NCBI GenBank assembly: GCA_000729835.1
Contig: JFHB01000113.1
Span: 34,129 to 98,128 of the forward strand
DNA from: Atkinsonella hypoxylon
Taxonomy: Eukaryota > Ascomycota > Sordariomycetes > Hypocreales > Clavicipitaceae
Length of the DNA: 64,000 bases
Reading direction: 5' to 3'
A program made the position numbers and the translations under genes. Shown in pieces: positions 46,215 through 60,138 of this stretch (its first letter is position 1; each line of letters opens with the position of its first letter). Below the pieces are notes generated by a model. That model was not told the origin of the DNA. It saw only the letters and a list, made by a program, of their open reading frames with translations, and did no database searches.

Positions 46215-47598
46215 AGTTTATAGTGCTTTAATAAAATAGAGTAAAAGCTAAGAGGTTACTATATATTTTATTGCTATAAGCCTTTAGGAAATTACCTCTA
46301 TATTGTTATTATATATATCCCTAAAAGGCCTTAATCTACTAATATTACTACTTAAATTAAAGAACTTTTATAATCTTTTTAAAGAAGAGAAGGCCTAAGG
46401 CCTTTTACTATATAAAGAGAGGCTAGATTACTATATTAAGCTAAAATAGCAACTAAATAGCTTCTTACTATTACTGCTATAGGCCTTACTATATAATATA
46501 CTATAGAACTATTTATTAGAAATTAAGAGGTAAGTAATAAACTTAATAAATAAAGAATAGATTTAAGCTAGCTCCTTTTTAGCAGTAGTATCTATCCTTT
46601 TAGCTAAAAAGCTAAGTAAAAAATAGTAATTCTATATTAATTATTAAGCTCTTAATAAGATTATAGAATAGAACTATTACTTACTTCTCTTAATAAAGAA
46701 AATACTTAAGTTATTATTAAAGGTATATTAGTTTATTAAGCTAAATATATAGTTAGCTTTCTATAGAATCTAAATAGTAAATAGTAAGAAGCACCTTATA
46801 GCATTTTACACCTAGTTTAGCCTCTTTAAATAGCTAGTTTACCCCTTTAGGTTAGTAGAGGCTTTAGCTATATTCTAATAATATATTAATAGTATACTAG
46901 AAGAGGCCCTTAAAGATTATATAACTACTTATTTAGATAATATCTTTATTTATATAGAGAGTTCTAAGAAAGATTATATATATAAAGTATAAAGAGTTCT
47001 AGAAAAGTTGTAGTTAATAGAGCTACACTTAGATCTTAAGAAATACTACTTTACTACAACTAAAGTTAAATACCTTAGCTTTATAGTTATAGCTAAAAGG
47101 GAGATATACTTAGATCTAGAGAAGATTGCAGCTATTTAGAAGTAGTAAGCTTCTATTAAGTTATAAGAGGTATAAAGCTTTCTTAGATTTATAAACTTCT
47201 ACTGCAACTTTATATTAGATTTCTTAAATATTATAGAGCCTTTAGTTAACTTAATAAAGAAGGGAGTTCTATTCTAATAAATAGAGGAATATAAGAGGTT
47301 ATTTATAAGGCTTAAAGAGGCCTTTACCTTATACCTAGTTTTAGCCTAGTAGAACCCTAAGAAAGATATAGTAGTAGAGGCTAATTGCTTAGGAGAGGCA
47401 CTTAGTAGCTGTTTATCTTAATATAATAAAGCTAGTGTGCTGCAGCCTATAGTATACTATTTAGCTAGGTTATCTCTAGCTTAACGTAACTATACTATTT
47501 ACAATAAGGAGCTCTTAGCAATAATATCTTGCCTTAAAGCCTAAGCAGTAGAGTTGCAGAGAGTAGCGCACCCCTTTATAATCCTTACGGACTATAAG
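46215..47598 (+). pseudogene. Gypsy G copy 2 RT/RNase H relic
   Basis: Plus-strand Ty3/gypsy pol. RT active site Tyr-Leu-Asp-Asn at 46930-46941. A FLRFINFYCNFILDF connection block follows, then the RNase H blocks VVEANCLGEALSS (acidic residue), YNKELLAIISCL and PFIILTDYK. The reading stops exactly after TDYK, where a family-I LTR begins. Copy 1 shows that NLEYF should follow, so the junction is an insertion point. Confidence 0.85.
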
Positions 47599-47841
47599 TG
47601 TTACAGGATAATCCTACAGACTCATAGGTCACTAGTGCACGTAACCGCAATTATATATAAGTAGTTAGAAGCAACGCTTAAGTAGTTAGATTAAACAATT
47701 AACAATTATTTACTAGAACATTATTATTAAATGCTTCTTATAGAAGCTCTTATAACTTCTCTTATAAATTATTATATAACCTATTAAATCTAACAACCTA
47801 TTGTTACTTCTAATAAACCTACATTAAATTCTACTGTAATA
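47599..47841 (+). repeat. LTR of gypsy family I (5' LTR of copy 2)
   Basis: 243 bp. The left (outer) end is preserved (TGTTACAGGATAATCC...CACGTAACCGC) and the right (inner) end is TA-converted (ends ACTGTAATA). Confidence 0.8.
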
Positions 47842-49495
47842 AGTAGTAGTAATTGCTTCTAATTGTTACTAACCCTCCTTAAGCTTAAAAAGCTAAAATT
47901 ATAATATTTAAGATAGAGTAACTTTAGAAGGAACTTAGTAAAAGAAATTATATTCCTTTTACTAATAAAGAAGTTAAAACTATATATTAATTCTATAAAT
48001 TTTACTGTTAAAATCTAGATTTTTAGATTTAAAAAAGGGATCTTATACCTTAAAAAAAAGAAGCTTACTACTTTATCTTACTTACTATAAATTTATTAAT
48101 AAACAGCTTAAATTATATAACTAACCTAAGCTAGTAAAGCTACTTTCTTACTAGAATACTATTAATGCTTTTACAGTACAGTAGATATAAAGGTAGGTTA
48201 ATAGAATTATTAATAAGGCTAAATCTACTAAACTTTTTATAGATTTACTAATAGTAATACTAGAAGGAAAAGCTAAAGCTAGATTATCTAAATCTAATAG
48301 CTTAAGAGGTACTATCTATAAAGCTAATACTAGTTCTACCTAGAATATTAAAGGAAAGTAAGTATAAAGATCTAGATTTATACTACTTACTAAGAACCTA
48401 GATCTATTAAATATACCTTAAACTGCTAAAAAGAACTTACTAATTAAAGAACTAGCTAAAATCTTACTGCTTTTATAGGCTTACTAAAGGTTTTATACCT
48501 TTAGGCTAAGGTATAAAGTAAAGAAAGCAGTAAAGCTACTTAAAAAAGGGAACCTCTTACTAGAATAGCTTATAGGTTTTTCTATAGAAATTAGTAGGTA
48601 AATTAGTAGAATTAAAGAAGAATTAATTAATAAAATTAGTAAATTATAGAGAGAATTAAACAATAAAATCGCTACTTTTTAGGTAGAGCAATAATACTTA
48701 GCCTAAAAAATAGAGACTATACCTAAGCCTTAAAATAAATATAATAGGCAATACTATACCTAATAAGGCTTTTAGCTTAAGGATTATAGGTAAAGAGCTT
48801 TTAATTCTTACTTACCTCTAAAAGATAACTACAACTAAAAGTAAGGTTAAAAGTAACCCTTAGGTAAAGGAAACTATATAATATAGAGATACCTTAAACA
48901 CCTTAGTACTTTTCTAAAAGAATAGAAGCTACTATAATTTCTAAAGAATCTATTAGAGTAATATTATAATAGTAAGGCTAAGAAGAGCTAAAATACTAAA
49001 AAAGACTAGAATTAAGTATTTAGTAACTTTAAATATTAGTATATAAATTAATAAGTACTACACTATACTAGAAACAATAATCTTTAGCTAAAACTAGCGG
49101 ATAAGAGGCTAGATCTACATTAGAAGCAGAATAACTAAAGCAATATATAGTTTTAAACCCTTAAGGAATAAATAGATTCTATATAGAAGATTACTAATAT
49201 TAGTTACTTTAAACCCTTTAATAATAGAAATATCTATAAGCTAATTTTATATAAAGGAAAGCACACTATTTTCTACAATATAGAGCTATAGATTTAAGCT
49301 GTTAAAGACTACTGTAGCTATAGTGCAATTAACGCCTAGGAAGCTATTTACGTTAAGCTCTAGACTCTCTTTAAAGGGAATGCATTAATATAGTATAGGC
49401 AGCATCTAGATTACTATAAAAAAATAGCTATTTTCAGTAGTCTAGACTCTATTTACACTGCTATCTGTAAAGAATTTAGCATATAGATCTAGGAT
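47599..49495 (+). mobile_element. Ty3/gypsy family I copy 2: 5' LTR and gag-like region
   Basis: LTR 47599-47841 (243 bp, reverse complement of 9101-9343) followed by gag-like sequence without intact frames. Interrupted at 49496 by a solo copia LTR, then continues at 50207, 59252 and presumably beyond the window. Confidence 0.75.
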
Positions 49496-50206
49496 TATTG
49501 AAAATAATAGGGATTACAGAACTAGATATCTAAGAGGGTAGTGGTCTCTTAGATTTAGCACCTGTAATTGCTCCTAGCAATTATTACGTAGTAGAAGCAG
49601 CAGCAGCCTAAATCAAGCTGTAGTGTATAATATAGATTACGTAGAGGCAGTAAATAACTATAATAATAGTGGTATCTTATATTAAGAGCGCTGTAACGAA
49701 CAAGTTAGTAAGGATAGGATCTTGAATCTTTTTAGTCCCTTATAGACCTATTAACTATATTAGCAGGCTGTAGTTACTAGAAGGGGCTTGTAGGCTACTT
49801 TATAATTTCCGCAAAAAGATTTACTATATAAAAACAAAAAAATTAACTTACAGCTATATAAACGAGACGCCTACGTGCACAATTTAACAAATTTTACTAA
49901 TAATAAGCAACCCTTATAAGCAACCCTATCTAACAATTATACTATTAGATAGCCCTAATTCTTAGCTTTTAAATAGTATACTTCTTAAATTTCTACTATT
50001 GCTAGTTGTAGAGAAAATCGCTGTTAAAGTTAACTATAGGTTAGGCAACTTTGCCTTAGTCGATTCTAGATGTTTTGCATCTAGTAACAGCGATATCTCT
50101 ACCAAAAATCAACGTAACAAGACCTAGTTAGGGTCACGTGATAGAGCAACTAATAGGCAACTAGCAAGCATAAAAATAGGCTATACAGGGTAGCTTATTT
50201 TTAACA
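49496..50206. repeat. Solo copia LTR
   Basis: 711 bp, the same LTR as copia copies 1, 2 and 3, with no internal region. Flanked by a perfect AGGAT duplication (49491-49495 and 50207-50211), so it arose by recombination between the LTRs of one insertion. Removing it makes the family-I gag reading continuous. Confidence 0.93.
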
Positions 50207-51177
50207 AGGATGTAATAATATAGCTGGATTTAGCTAAGTTTATAGAGCAGAATATAATTAAAGAAAAATTATTTAGGGAATTTGCCTCTAGAGTATTCTA
50301 ATATACCTATATAAATAGCAAAACTACTAATCTTTAGCTCCTTTTAAGACTCTATTATAAGCTATACCTAGGATTGCAATAGCTATGCCTAATTCTAACA
50401 GTAAAAGACCTAAGATCTATATATATTACTATAGTAGATAATAAGGTTAAGGATCTATAAGAATGCCTTAGGGATCTAGGAAAACAATAAAAATTAGAAG
50501 ACTATAAGGAAGGTATTAATGCTTACTATACTTAAAGTAAATTTAACAGTAAGAACTCTAAAAACAATAAAGTAGCTTAAGGTAACTAAGCTAACTAGAA
50601 TAAAAGTAATAGTTAATTTTAGTTCTAACCTCTATTCTATAAAAATTACTAGAATAATTATCCTTAGTACCTACTATAAAACTAGAGAAATTAGCTGTTA
50701 AGAGAGCAGTAACTCTAGCCTTAGTAGAACTAGAATTTAGGGGCTAGCTAGGATTATTAGCTAGAGCTATAGTATTCTTAGTAGCTCTAATGTTTCTAAT
50801 AATAGAGCCTACTGTAGAATAATAAGGAATATATCTATATAATAACATTTAAAGATAAATCTAACTAGAAAGACTATAAGAAGTACCTTAAAAGCTATAG
50901 ATACTAGCTAATAGAAGAAGAAGAAACAGTTAATACTAAGAAGCTACTAACTAGCCTAAAATCTAACTTTATTAAAACTTATTTTGCTAAAAGTAAAGAA
51001 AAGTAAAAGAAGAAGGTTTAAATAGAGGTAAACTAAAAGGATTTATAGAGAATCTAGATAGAGTAAGTAGTTAAAGTAGTTATAAGGCTATAGCTTATTA
51101 AATTTAGCATTTTAAAGTTAAATTCCTTTTTAAAGATTCCTATTTAATTCTATAATAAGGGACTATTTGTAATGGAC
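50207..51177 (+). pseudogene. Family-I gypsy gag relic, continued
   Basis: The frame across the solo LTR reads ...IQDVIIQLDLAKFIEQ, followed by a Gln/Asn-rich stretch and a Lys-rich segment. No clear CCHC knuckle is visible after mutation. Ends at the CTATT duplication of gypsy G copy 3. Confidence 0.6.
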
Positions 51178-51492
51178 TAACCTAGTGGCTGCTGCTAACT
51201 AGCGTCTATAATAAGAACTATAATCATAGGGGGGAAAGGAGGAAGAGAGAGAAGGAACCAGAAGCCTCCCTATGCCCCTATACTATATATCTAGGGGTAG
51301 GTCTATCCCCTTAGGAGCCCCTTTTAGCATATACTCTATAGCTAAGGTTCTCTCTCTAGGGCCTAGTGAAGTCTAGCTAACCTCTAGATAAATGCAGCTT
51401 GCTTCTATCCCTTTACCTATATAGATCTTTATCTCTCTTTTACTGTTCTCCCTTTACTAAAAGACCTAAGCCTAAGGCTTAAGTCTATAATA
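51178..51492 (-). repeat. Gypsy G copy 3, 3' LTR
   Basis: 315 bp, a few bases shorter than the other family members. The outer (left) end is preserved; the inner end is converted to AGTCTATAATA. Confidence 0.86.
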
Positions 51493-53999
51493 TACCCTCC
51501 TTCTCCTTCTAGGCTCTATAATAATCCCCTTTATTATCTATAGTAAGTGCTGTAAATAGCAGCTAACTCTCTATCTATTCTCTCTTTATATTTCCCTATT
51601 GTTTATTTATAAAAAGATAGAGGTATAACGTTTGCCCCTAGGCGCTTCACTCTAGCTATTCTATTGCTGCACTAACGCACTATTTATTGTTAGTGCAGCG
51701 TTATAGAGCTAATATATAAATAGACGTTTGCTCTACCTCTCTTCCCTCTAATTACTTATAGCACCTTAGCAATAGCTGTTAACTACCCTACTAACTAACC
51801 TATTAGCTGCGCTATAATAGGTTAATTATGCCCCCCCCCTTAATTGTACCTTTCTAGAGTCTATTAACTCTCTGCCTCTCTCTACCTTATAATTCTCTAT
51901 ATATAGCTATTAATTATCTGCTTATTATATAGGCGCTAGCTATAACGCTAGTGTTGCTAGTGTATAAACTGCCTATATCTTTAGGTCTTTTTATGTTTAA
52001 AGCAATTATTATATAACAATCCCTTTTATTAACTAGGAGGTACTCTCTCTTTTTTATCCTTATTGCTATTATAAACAGTTATTAGATATATATAATCTAT
52101 TTATATATAAGGGGTGTTATTAGGGGTATAGAGAGCAAACAGTTGTTATTAGTGTTATTCTCTTAGTGTATAATAAACTAACAGCTAGTAGAGCGTAAAT
52201 AATTATTATTATTATTATCTCTTTAGCGTACAATAAACTAGCAGCTAGCTCTTAGCTATTTTTAATATAAAAATAAATAATTTCTCTTTTCTCTTTTTTA
52301 TCTTTTTCTTTCTCTTTTATATTTTATTTTACCTCTATATTATAACTAAATAATTCTATTATAGTTTCCTAAAATCCCTTACTTTACTATATAGCTACTG
52401 CTGCTTCTTTTAATGTAAAAGAACCTCTTTTTAATATATCTAAATAGAATTTATCTAACTATTAGTAGCCTACTAATTAAAATCGCAAAATATTATTTTA
52501 TTAGCCTAAAGTATACTACCTCTTTACTTATATATAGCTTATTCTTTTACTAACTAGAAGTATATTTAGAACTTTAGCAGTTATATTGCTAGTGCTAGCG
52601 CCTTTACTGCTTCTGCTTCTATAGTACTATTAGTCCCTTACTACTGCTATATCTATAGTTTCCTTATATAAGAGAACTTAAATAACTTAGAGTTATTTAA
52701 CAGCAATATTCTTAAGAATATCTATATACTATACTATAATAACCTTTATAAAAAGAGCTTATATAACTATTGTTCTAGCTAAAGAAGAGAATACTAACTA
52801 TATATATAAAGGCATTAAGGTTACATTTAAAATCCTAGCCTTTTTACTAAATATTCTTACCTATAGCGTTACTTTACCTAAATATAGAAACTTACTAACT
52901 AAGGTTTTATAGTTAAGTTTACTTTAATTCTCTCTTATACTAACTAGCTCTTCTACTGTATAATCCTTATATATAAATTTTTAAATATATATAACTACTA
53001 TAACTCTATTCTTAAGAACGCACTTACTACTAATTATATAGAGAAAAAGGTTGCACTCTCTTCTTCTTCTTACTATATAACTTAAACTAGCTATTCTTTT
53101 ACACCTACTCTCTCTTTCTTTATTAACTATAAGAGCACTATAGCCTCTATTGTTCTAAAGAACAATAAGTTTAACCCTAATAAGTATAAGTATATCTTTA
53201 TAGATATTAATAATAACTTCTTATCTCTCTTTATACTTACTACTACTGCTGCTATTACTATACTCTTCTTATTGCTGCTACCTATACTTACACCTTATTA
53301 TATACTGCTAACCTCTACTACTACTGCCTCTTTACTGCTATATAAGGCTTCTTTACTGCTATATATTATTCCTTTACCCTTATAGAATAACCTTAAGGTA
53401 ATATACTAAAAATATATCTACCTTTAGGTAGAGCTTAAAAGCTTAAACTACTTATAGCGCTAATTACTATTTATATTCCTAGAGTATATTACCTTAACTT
53501 AGCTTACTACTTTCTCTACTTTCTCTTTCTTTATCTTTCTTCTTTTAAAGACTATACCTTTACGCCTAAAGCGCTAAGCTATTTAAGATATTATATTCTT
53601 ACCTATATCTACTAAAGTAGGGCCTTAATCTAAAGCACTAGTTATATCTTTATTTGCTCTAGCCTCTATACCTTCTATTAGCACTACTATTTTAGCTCTA
53701 GCTTTTACGCTACTCTAAGAGCACTATATAGCTTCTTTAGCTTCTATTTTACAACTGCTTAGAGAGCAATAAGGCACTTTCTAGGTAGTTATACCTCTAT
53801 ACTATAAGCACTACTACCTCTTTACTACTTACTAAGAAATTTCTTTTGTTTTTTTTTTTTTTTTTATAATAATTATATAGGCCTCTATAAAGAAGAGTTT
53901 ATTTTCCTTTATTTTTAGTTAAGAATTACTAGATTATTATTAAAGTTTATATAAAATTTTACTATATCTCTACTAGGCCTATTATTAAATTAAGTGTTT

Positions 54000-56900
54000 T
54001 TTTACTATAATTTAAATTAATTTAGTGCCTCTATATTAAGGAAGTTCTTTAGTAGTTTCTATATAGGTTAAATAAACTTTATTTACTTAATAAGCACTTA
54101 ATAGTATCTCCTTTAGCCTAAAGCGTTTTTAGTAGCTAGAATTTCCTTTACTCTATACTCCTTAAGGGATAGGTTAGTATTTATTATAGTTAGCTTAAAA
54201 CTAAACCTTAAGTCTACTAATTACTAAGAAGGTAAGGGGTTTATTACTACTTACTTAATAAGATTAATATAAAAAACTAAGTAAATTTCTAGTAAAATAT
54301 CTAGCTTTATAGTTAAAGGTGTTAATATACCTATAACTATATACTTTACTATAACCTAATTAAGCTTTTAACTTAAGTAGTTTATTTTAATATAATAGAG
54401 TATTAGCTAAACTAAGTTCTCTACCTTATACTATTCTACTAGCTTATAGCTTCTATTTAACTGCTTTTACTGCCTTTACTAAATAAAGTTAATTATAGCT
54501 TAAGCAATATTTATACCTTTCTATAGCTATTTAAGGAACACTAAAGCTTACCTCTTTTATAAAACTTAAGACTTCTCTTTATCTATAAGCTTTTAGATAA
54601 GGTCTATATTATACCTATATATTACCTAGTTTAAACTTATACTAGTTACTAAGGAATTTCTATTGTTAATAGCTAGCTAATATATAGAGAGATATTTAGG
54701 CTAGTTAAACTATAAAAAGGTAACTATAACCTATAGAATTACTTATACTTCTTAATTAACTCTCTTTATTCTACTGTTTATCTATAGGTAATAGAATGTA
54801 AATAGTAATTATTTAATTCTAATAAGGTAATAAAGAGTAGTTTAAAAGGTGCTTAATTAATCTAAACTATAGTTAGAGATAATTTATCTTAAGAACCTAT
54901 AAAACTGCTACTAATAATGCTTAAACTACTAAGTATATTCCTTTATCTTTATAGAGGTTATTGCCTTTAACTATATATACTTTAAAAGTTAATTAGTAAT
55001 AACTATTAAGTAAGAGAGTATAGCCTAGTTTAGCGCTAGTAGATCTATTATAAAATCTATAGAGATCTATAACTAATACCTATTTAGCGCTAAAATAGAT
55101 TGTAAGAGGCTTTACTGCAACCTCTTACTCTTTTAGCTACTATAATAGTAGCAGTTTTAAACGTATTAAGCAACATCTTAGAACAGCTTATTCTAGTAAT
55201 AATTGTATATTAATGCCTAGAATATAGTATTTTATCCTAAGTAGCCTAATATTAGCAACTTATATATTCTATATATTAGTATAGTAGTTAACAGCTTATA
55301 CTTAAGAACCTAGAGGCAGCTTTAGTAAACTAGCGCTCTTTATATATTAAGGGTGCAGTCTACAATCTATTCTTATATCTTTACCTTTAATAGAAACCTT
55401 CTCTCTCTCTTCTAAACTATATTTAACCTTATTAAATATATTAAGTCTTTCTATACTCTTTAGTTCTATAAGCTCTATAAGTATTTATCTAGAAATAGCA
55501 TTATTCTAGCTAGCACCTATAAAGCTATAGCTAGTTAACTTTTTAGTATTACTTTACTAGCTGTTTTTACTTTAATATTCTCTATAACTTTCTCTTTCTC
55601 TTTATCTCTATAGAGAGCGCTTAAGTAGCTAATAGAGAGAGACTAAAGAACCTAGCCTATCTATAGTATTACTCTATCTTAATCCTACTCTTATTATAAT
55701 AATGTATTTAGTTACTCTACCTATAGCTCTAGGCAGTATTATAGGTAGTAGTTAAAGAGAGAGAGAAGCTCTACCTACTTAGCTTAGCGCTTAAAGATCT
55801 TTTATAGAGACGTAAAGTATTCTAGATTCTTATAGTCTATAAGGATTATAAAGAGGTATACTACTTCTTATAACTCTACTGCTTAGGCTTTAAAGTAAGA
55901 TATTATTGCTAAAAGCTCCTTATTGTAAATAGTATAGTTATATTAAGCTAGAGATAATCTAGCTAAATAGTATACTATAGGCTGCAGTACACTAGCTTTA
56001 TTATATTAGAATAAATAGCTACTAAGGGCCTCTTTTAAGCAATTAGCCTTTACTACTGTATTCTTCTTAGGGTTCTACTAAGCTAAGACTAGGTATAAGG
56101 TAAAAGCCTCCTTAAGCTTTATAAATAACCTCTTATATTTCTCTATTTACTAGAATAGAACTCCCTTCTTTATTAAGCTAACTAGGGGCTTTATAATATC
56201 TAAGAAATTTAATATAAAGTTACAGTAGAAGTTTATAAATCTAAGGAAGCTTTATACCCCTTACAACCTAGTAAAAGCTTACTACTTCTAAATAGCTATA
56301 ATTTTCTCTAGATTTAAGTATATTTTCTTTTTTACTATAACTATAAAGCTAAGGTATTTAACTTTAGTTGTAGTAAAGTAGTATTTCTTAAGATCTAAGT
56401 GTAGCTCTACTAACTGTAACTTTTTTAGTATTCTTTATACCTTATATATATAGTCTTTTCTAGAACCTCTAGTGTAAATAAGAATATTATTTAGATAAAT
56501 AGTTATATAATCTCTAAGGGCCTCTTCTAGTGCACTATTAATATATTATTAGAATGTAGCTAAAGTCTCTACTAACCTAAAGAGGTAAACTAGCTATTTA
56601 AAGAGGCTAAACTAGGTATAAAATACTATAAGGTGCTCCTTACTGTTTACTATCTAGATTCTATAGAAGGCTAACTATATATTTAGTTTAGTAAACTAAT
56701 ATACCTCTAATAATAACTTAAGTATCTTCTTTATTAAGAGAAGTAAGTAATAGTTCTATTCTATAATCTTATTAAGAGCTTAATAATTAATATAGAATTA
56801 CTATTCTTTACTTAGCTTTTTAGCTAAAAGAATAGATACTACTACTAAAGAGAAGCTAGCTTAAATCTATCCTTTATCTATTAGGTTTATTACCTACCTC

Positions 56901-57200
56901 TTAATTTCTAATAAATAGTTCTATAGTATATTATATAGTAGAGCTTATAGCAGTAATAGTAAGGAGCTATCTAGCTGCTATCTTAGCCTAATATAGTAAT
57001 CTAGCCTCTCTCTATATAGTAGAAGGCTTTAGGCCTTTTTTTCTTTAAAAAGATTATAAAAGTTCTCTAATTTAAGTAGTAATATTAGTAGATTAAGGCC
57101 TTCTAGGGATATTTACAATAATAATATAAAGGTAATTTCCTAAAGGCTTATAGTAATAAAATATATAGCAACCTCCTAGCTCTTACTCTATTTTATTAGA
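54000..57200 (-). pseudogene. Gypsy G copy 3 pol relic
   Basis: Colinear with copy 1. The RT active site near 56485-56505 reads Tyr-Leu-Asn-Asn. The RNase H TDYKNLEYF-like block lies near 55825-55860 and the integrase core at about 55110-54800. Stops throughout. Confidence 0.72.
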
Positions 57201-58914
57201 GCGCTATAAACTACTGCTAATACTAGTCTTATTAGGTCCTTAATGCTTTAAGCTTCTACTGCTTAAATTATAAGGCCTTTAGCCTTACTTACTAATAGGC
57301 TCTAGCTAGTAGCGTTAAGGATAATTCTATTATAGGCTAACTATAGGCTCCTAAAGATACAATCTTAGGTTAAGCCTAAGATTATATAAGCTATTACTAG
57401 AAAGACCTAGCTATTAATATCTACCTATAAGTAAACTAAAGAAGCAATTAAGGCGCTTCTCTAGTAGCTATTATAGAACTGCTATTTAACCTCTACTGCT
57501 ATCTATACTATTCTTTTATATAGCAATAGAATCTACTTTAGGCTAAAGCGTTACACTAAACTCTTACTTATTGCAGTAAAGCAGTTATATTTACTATTTA
57601 TCTATATATTATAGAACAATAGTTAGTTAAAGAGTATAGAGATAAAGAATAGTAATATATCTATTTTCTTAGTTATCTCTCTATATTCTTCTTCTAGCTG
57701 CCTATTAAGTAAGGGTTATTATATTATTTATATTGCCTTTACCTCTATATTAAGCTTAAGGCTAAAGGTAAGCCTTTTTCTAACTTATTAAAGTTCTTTT
57801 TCTATATATTATCTATTACTACTGCCTATATATTAGTTAACTCTAGCTTACATTCTACTAGTTACTATTTATATCCTTAAATATAGTGTTAAAATAACTT
57901 ACACTAAAGGTATTACCTTTTTTAGCAGTATTTTTTAAGTTTAGCCTTAAATACTTACTTTACTTATAAAGCATTCTTATTTAGTTATTTTACTCTAGAT
58001 TTCTTTATGCCTCTTTTCTATCTCTATTAGGTTTCTATAGCATTAACCTTAGTTATTTTAGTATTGCTATTCTAGAGCTCTTTAGAGCTAAAGCTATATT
58101 TTAGCTAATGTTATTCCTTAATGCAATATAACTTAAGGTTTAGCGCAATACTATAGTAGTGCTTTACTACCTAAAGGTAGTTATAATAGAGGATATTCTT
58201 TCTTACACTATAATCCCTTATTTCCTTATTAAGCGCTATCTATAACTTAGCTAACTTTACGCTATTATTCTAGTTAGCCCCTTTTACTAGCGCGATTTTC
58301 TCCTTAAAATAAATATAGAATTCTATAAACTACTTATTATTACTTTATTAAAGCTAATTAAGCTTAATTAAGGCTTAGTTCTACTAGTAAGGATCTATAA
58401 AGACTAATTCTAAGTAATTAAGGAACCTCTATATATTATATCCTTTTGCTTTACCTACTTTATAATAGGCAGCTACTCTCTACTAAACCTTAGGCAATAA
58501 GCTTTAGTATAAATAGTACTACTAGTTCTATATTATGCCTATAAAGGCGCTATTAGCCTAAAGCTTTTAGGTAATTGCTATTTACTAGACCTAAAAGCTC
58601 TATTTATTTCTATTATAAGGGTTTACTATAGGTAGAGGCTTCTATTTAAGTTCCTCTAGCTGCTAGCTTACTGCAGCTTAAAGCTGCTCCTTTTTCTATA
58701 TATAGTCTATTGTAAAGCATTATAGTTCCTTTATCTATAGGGATTAGCTCTTAATTAATTTATAAAGTACTGCAATTTCTACTGCTTTCTAGCTAATTTC
58801 TACTGTATCTTCCTCTACCTCTCTATAGAGGTTAAAAGAGTGCCTAGGCTAGCTAGCTAGGCCCTTATTGCTATAACTAAACAACATTATTCTTACTAGT
58901 GTTCTATCTATAGG

Positions 58915-58925
58915 ATAATTATAGT
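58915..58925 (-). promoter_or_regulatory. Possible self-priming site of gypsy G copy 3
   Basis: Minus-strand ACTATAATTAT one base past the 5' LTR, complementary to 11 bases in the same LTR (58976-58986). Conserved with copies 1 and 2. Confidence 0.4.
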
Positions 58926-58926
58926 A

Positions 58927-59251
58927 TATAATAGACTAACCTAGTAGCTGCTGCTAACTAGCGTCTATAATAAGAACTATAATTATAGAGGGGAAAGGAG
59001 GAAGAGAGAGAAGGAACTAGAAGTCTCCCTATACCTTTATACTATATATTTAGGGGTAGGTCTATCCCCTTAAGAGCCCTTTTTAGTATATACTCTATAG
59101 CTAAGGTCCTCTCTCTAGAGCCTAGTAAAGTTTAGCTAACCCCTAAACAAATACGGCTCGCTCCTATCCCTTTACCTATATAGATCTCTGTCCCTCTCCT
59201 GCTGTCCTCCCTCTACTGAAAGACCCGAGCCTAAGGCTCGAGTCTATAACA
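58927..59251 (-). repeat. Gypsy G copy 3, 5' LTR
   Basis: 325 bp. The right (outer) 90 bases are the best-preserved version of this LTR (GAAAGACCCGAGCC...GAGTCTATAACA); the left (inner) end is converted. Confidence 0.88.
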
Positions 59252-60138
59252 CTATTGCATTAAATCTACCTAGATACTAGAACCTCTTTAGTGCTAGTTA
59301 ATAAAGTATAGTTAACTTAGTTTAGTTAGAATATAAAATAGGCAAAAATAGAGCTAAAACTAGTTACTAGAGTGCAGTTACTAGCTATTTTACAGTTATA
59401 GCTAACGTAATAAGTAACTTAAGACTAAAGCTCCTTCTAGGTTTAACCTTTCTTTATAATTATAGTGTTAAAATCAATTTTATCTGCCCTAGGGCTACTA
59501 TTAGGTCTATTTATAATATAGTTGTAGAAATAGGTATCTTTTAGCTAATTTTAAAGGTTCTACATTAGAATATAACAGCAGTATAAGCTGTAATAATTCC
59601 GCTAAAATCGTAGAAGTATATTCTAGTTAAATAGAAGGAGGTACTAGCTAATAAAAAGGCTACTGCCTACTATATATACTTAAAATTCAACCTTATCCTA
59701 GATGTATTGCTTAGCATAACTAATAAGAAATAAATAGTAGCTTACAACTATTTAGATAAATTTATTACAATCTAGAAAAATTAGAAGGTTGCTTATCTTT
59801 AGTATAATAAAGAGCTTAAGGCTAACTATATAATTACAAACTTATTTAATTTATATATATATTTTTCTAAGGATATTGTACCTAATAATAGTCTATTGCC
59901 TACAGAAGATTATAAAATATAGAAAGAAGGTAACAGTAGTAGATTTAACCTTAAGAAAGTTAATAATAGTATCTCTATATACAGAATCTCTTGTCCTAAG
60001 GATGTACTATATAACTGCAATAAATATAAGGTTAAGGTAGAAAACTTAGACCTACATATTGCAGCTAAACTTATTGACTTAACGGATAAATACAACATTT
60101 ATTGTAACAGAGGTATCGTTCCTATGCCTAAAGACTAG
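59252..60138 (+). pseudogene. Family-I gypsy protease to pre-RT relic
   Basis: Continues 51177. Plus-strand landmarks include an LGLTFLYNYSVKINF block, which aligns with the region after a retroviral-type protease in fungal gypsy elements, then KYILVKQKEVLANK and a YNYLDKFITI block. Ends with ACTAG (60134-60138) where copia copy 3 inserts. The position between gag (50207-51177) and the expected RT supports the gypsy order. Confidence 0.65.

Larger units (their letters stand above)
51178..59251 (-). mobile_element. Complete RIP-inactivated Ty3/gypsy element family G (copy 3)
   Basis: 8074 bp. LTRs at 51178-51492 (315 bp) and 58927-59251 (325 bp). Target duplication CTATT is at 51173-51177 and 59252-59256. 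The purine tract GAAGGAGAAGGAGGG (minus strand) next to the left LTR shows minus-strand coding. Same layout as copy 1, including the unexplained 3' region. Confidence 0.92.

Noticed and set aside
47842..47865. Ten-base complementarity (TTGCTTCTAA with 47665-47674 in the LTR) as a self-priming site for gypsy family I
   Set aside because: It starts 11 bases past the LTR end instead of directly at it and there is no second copy to confirm it.
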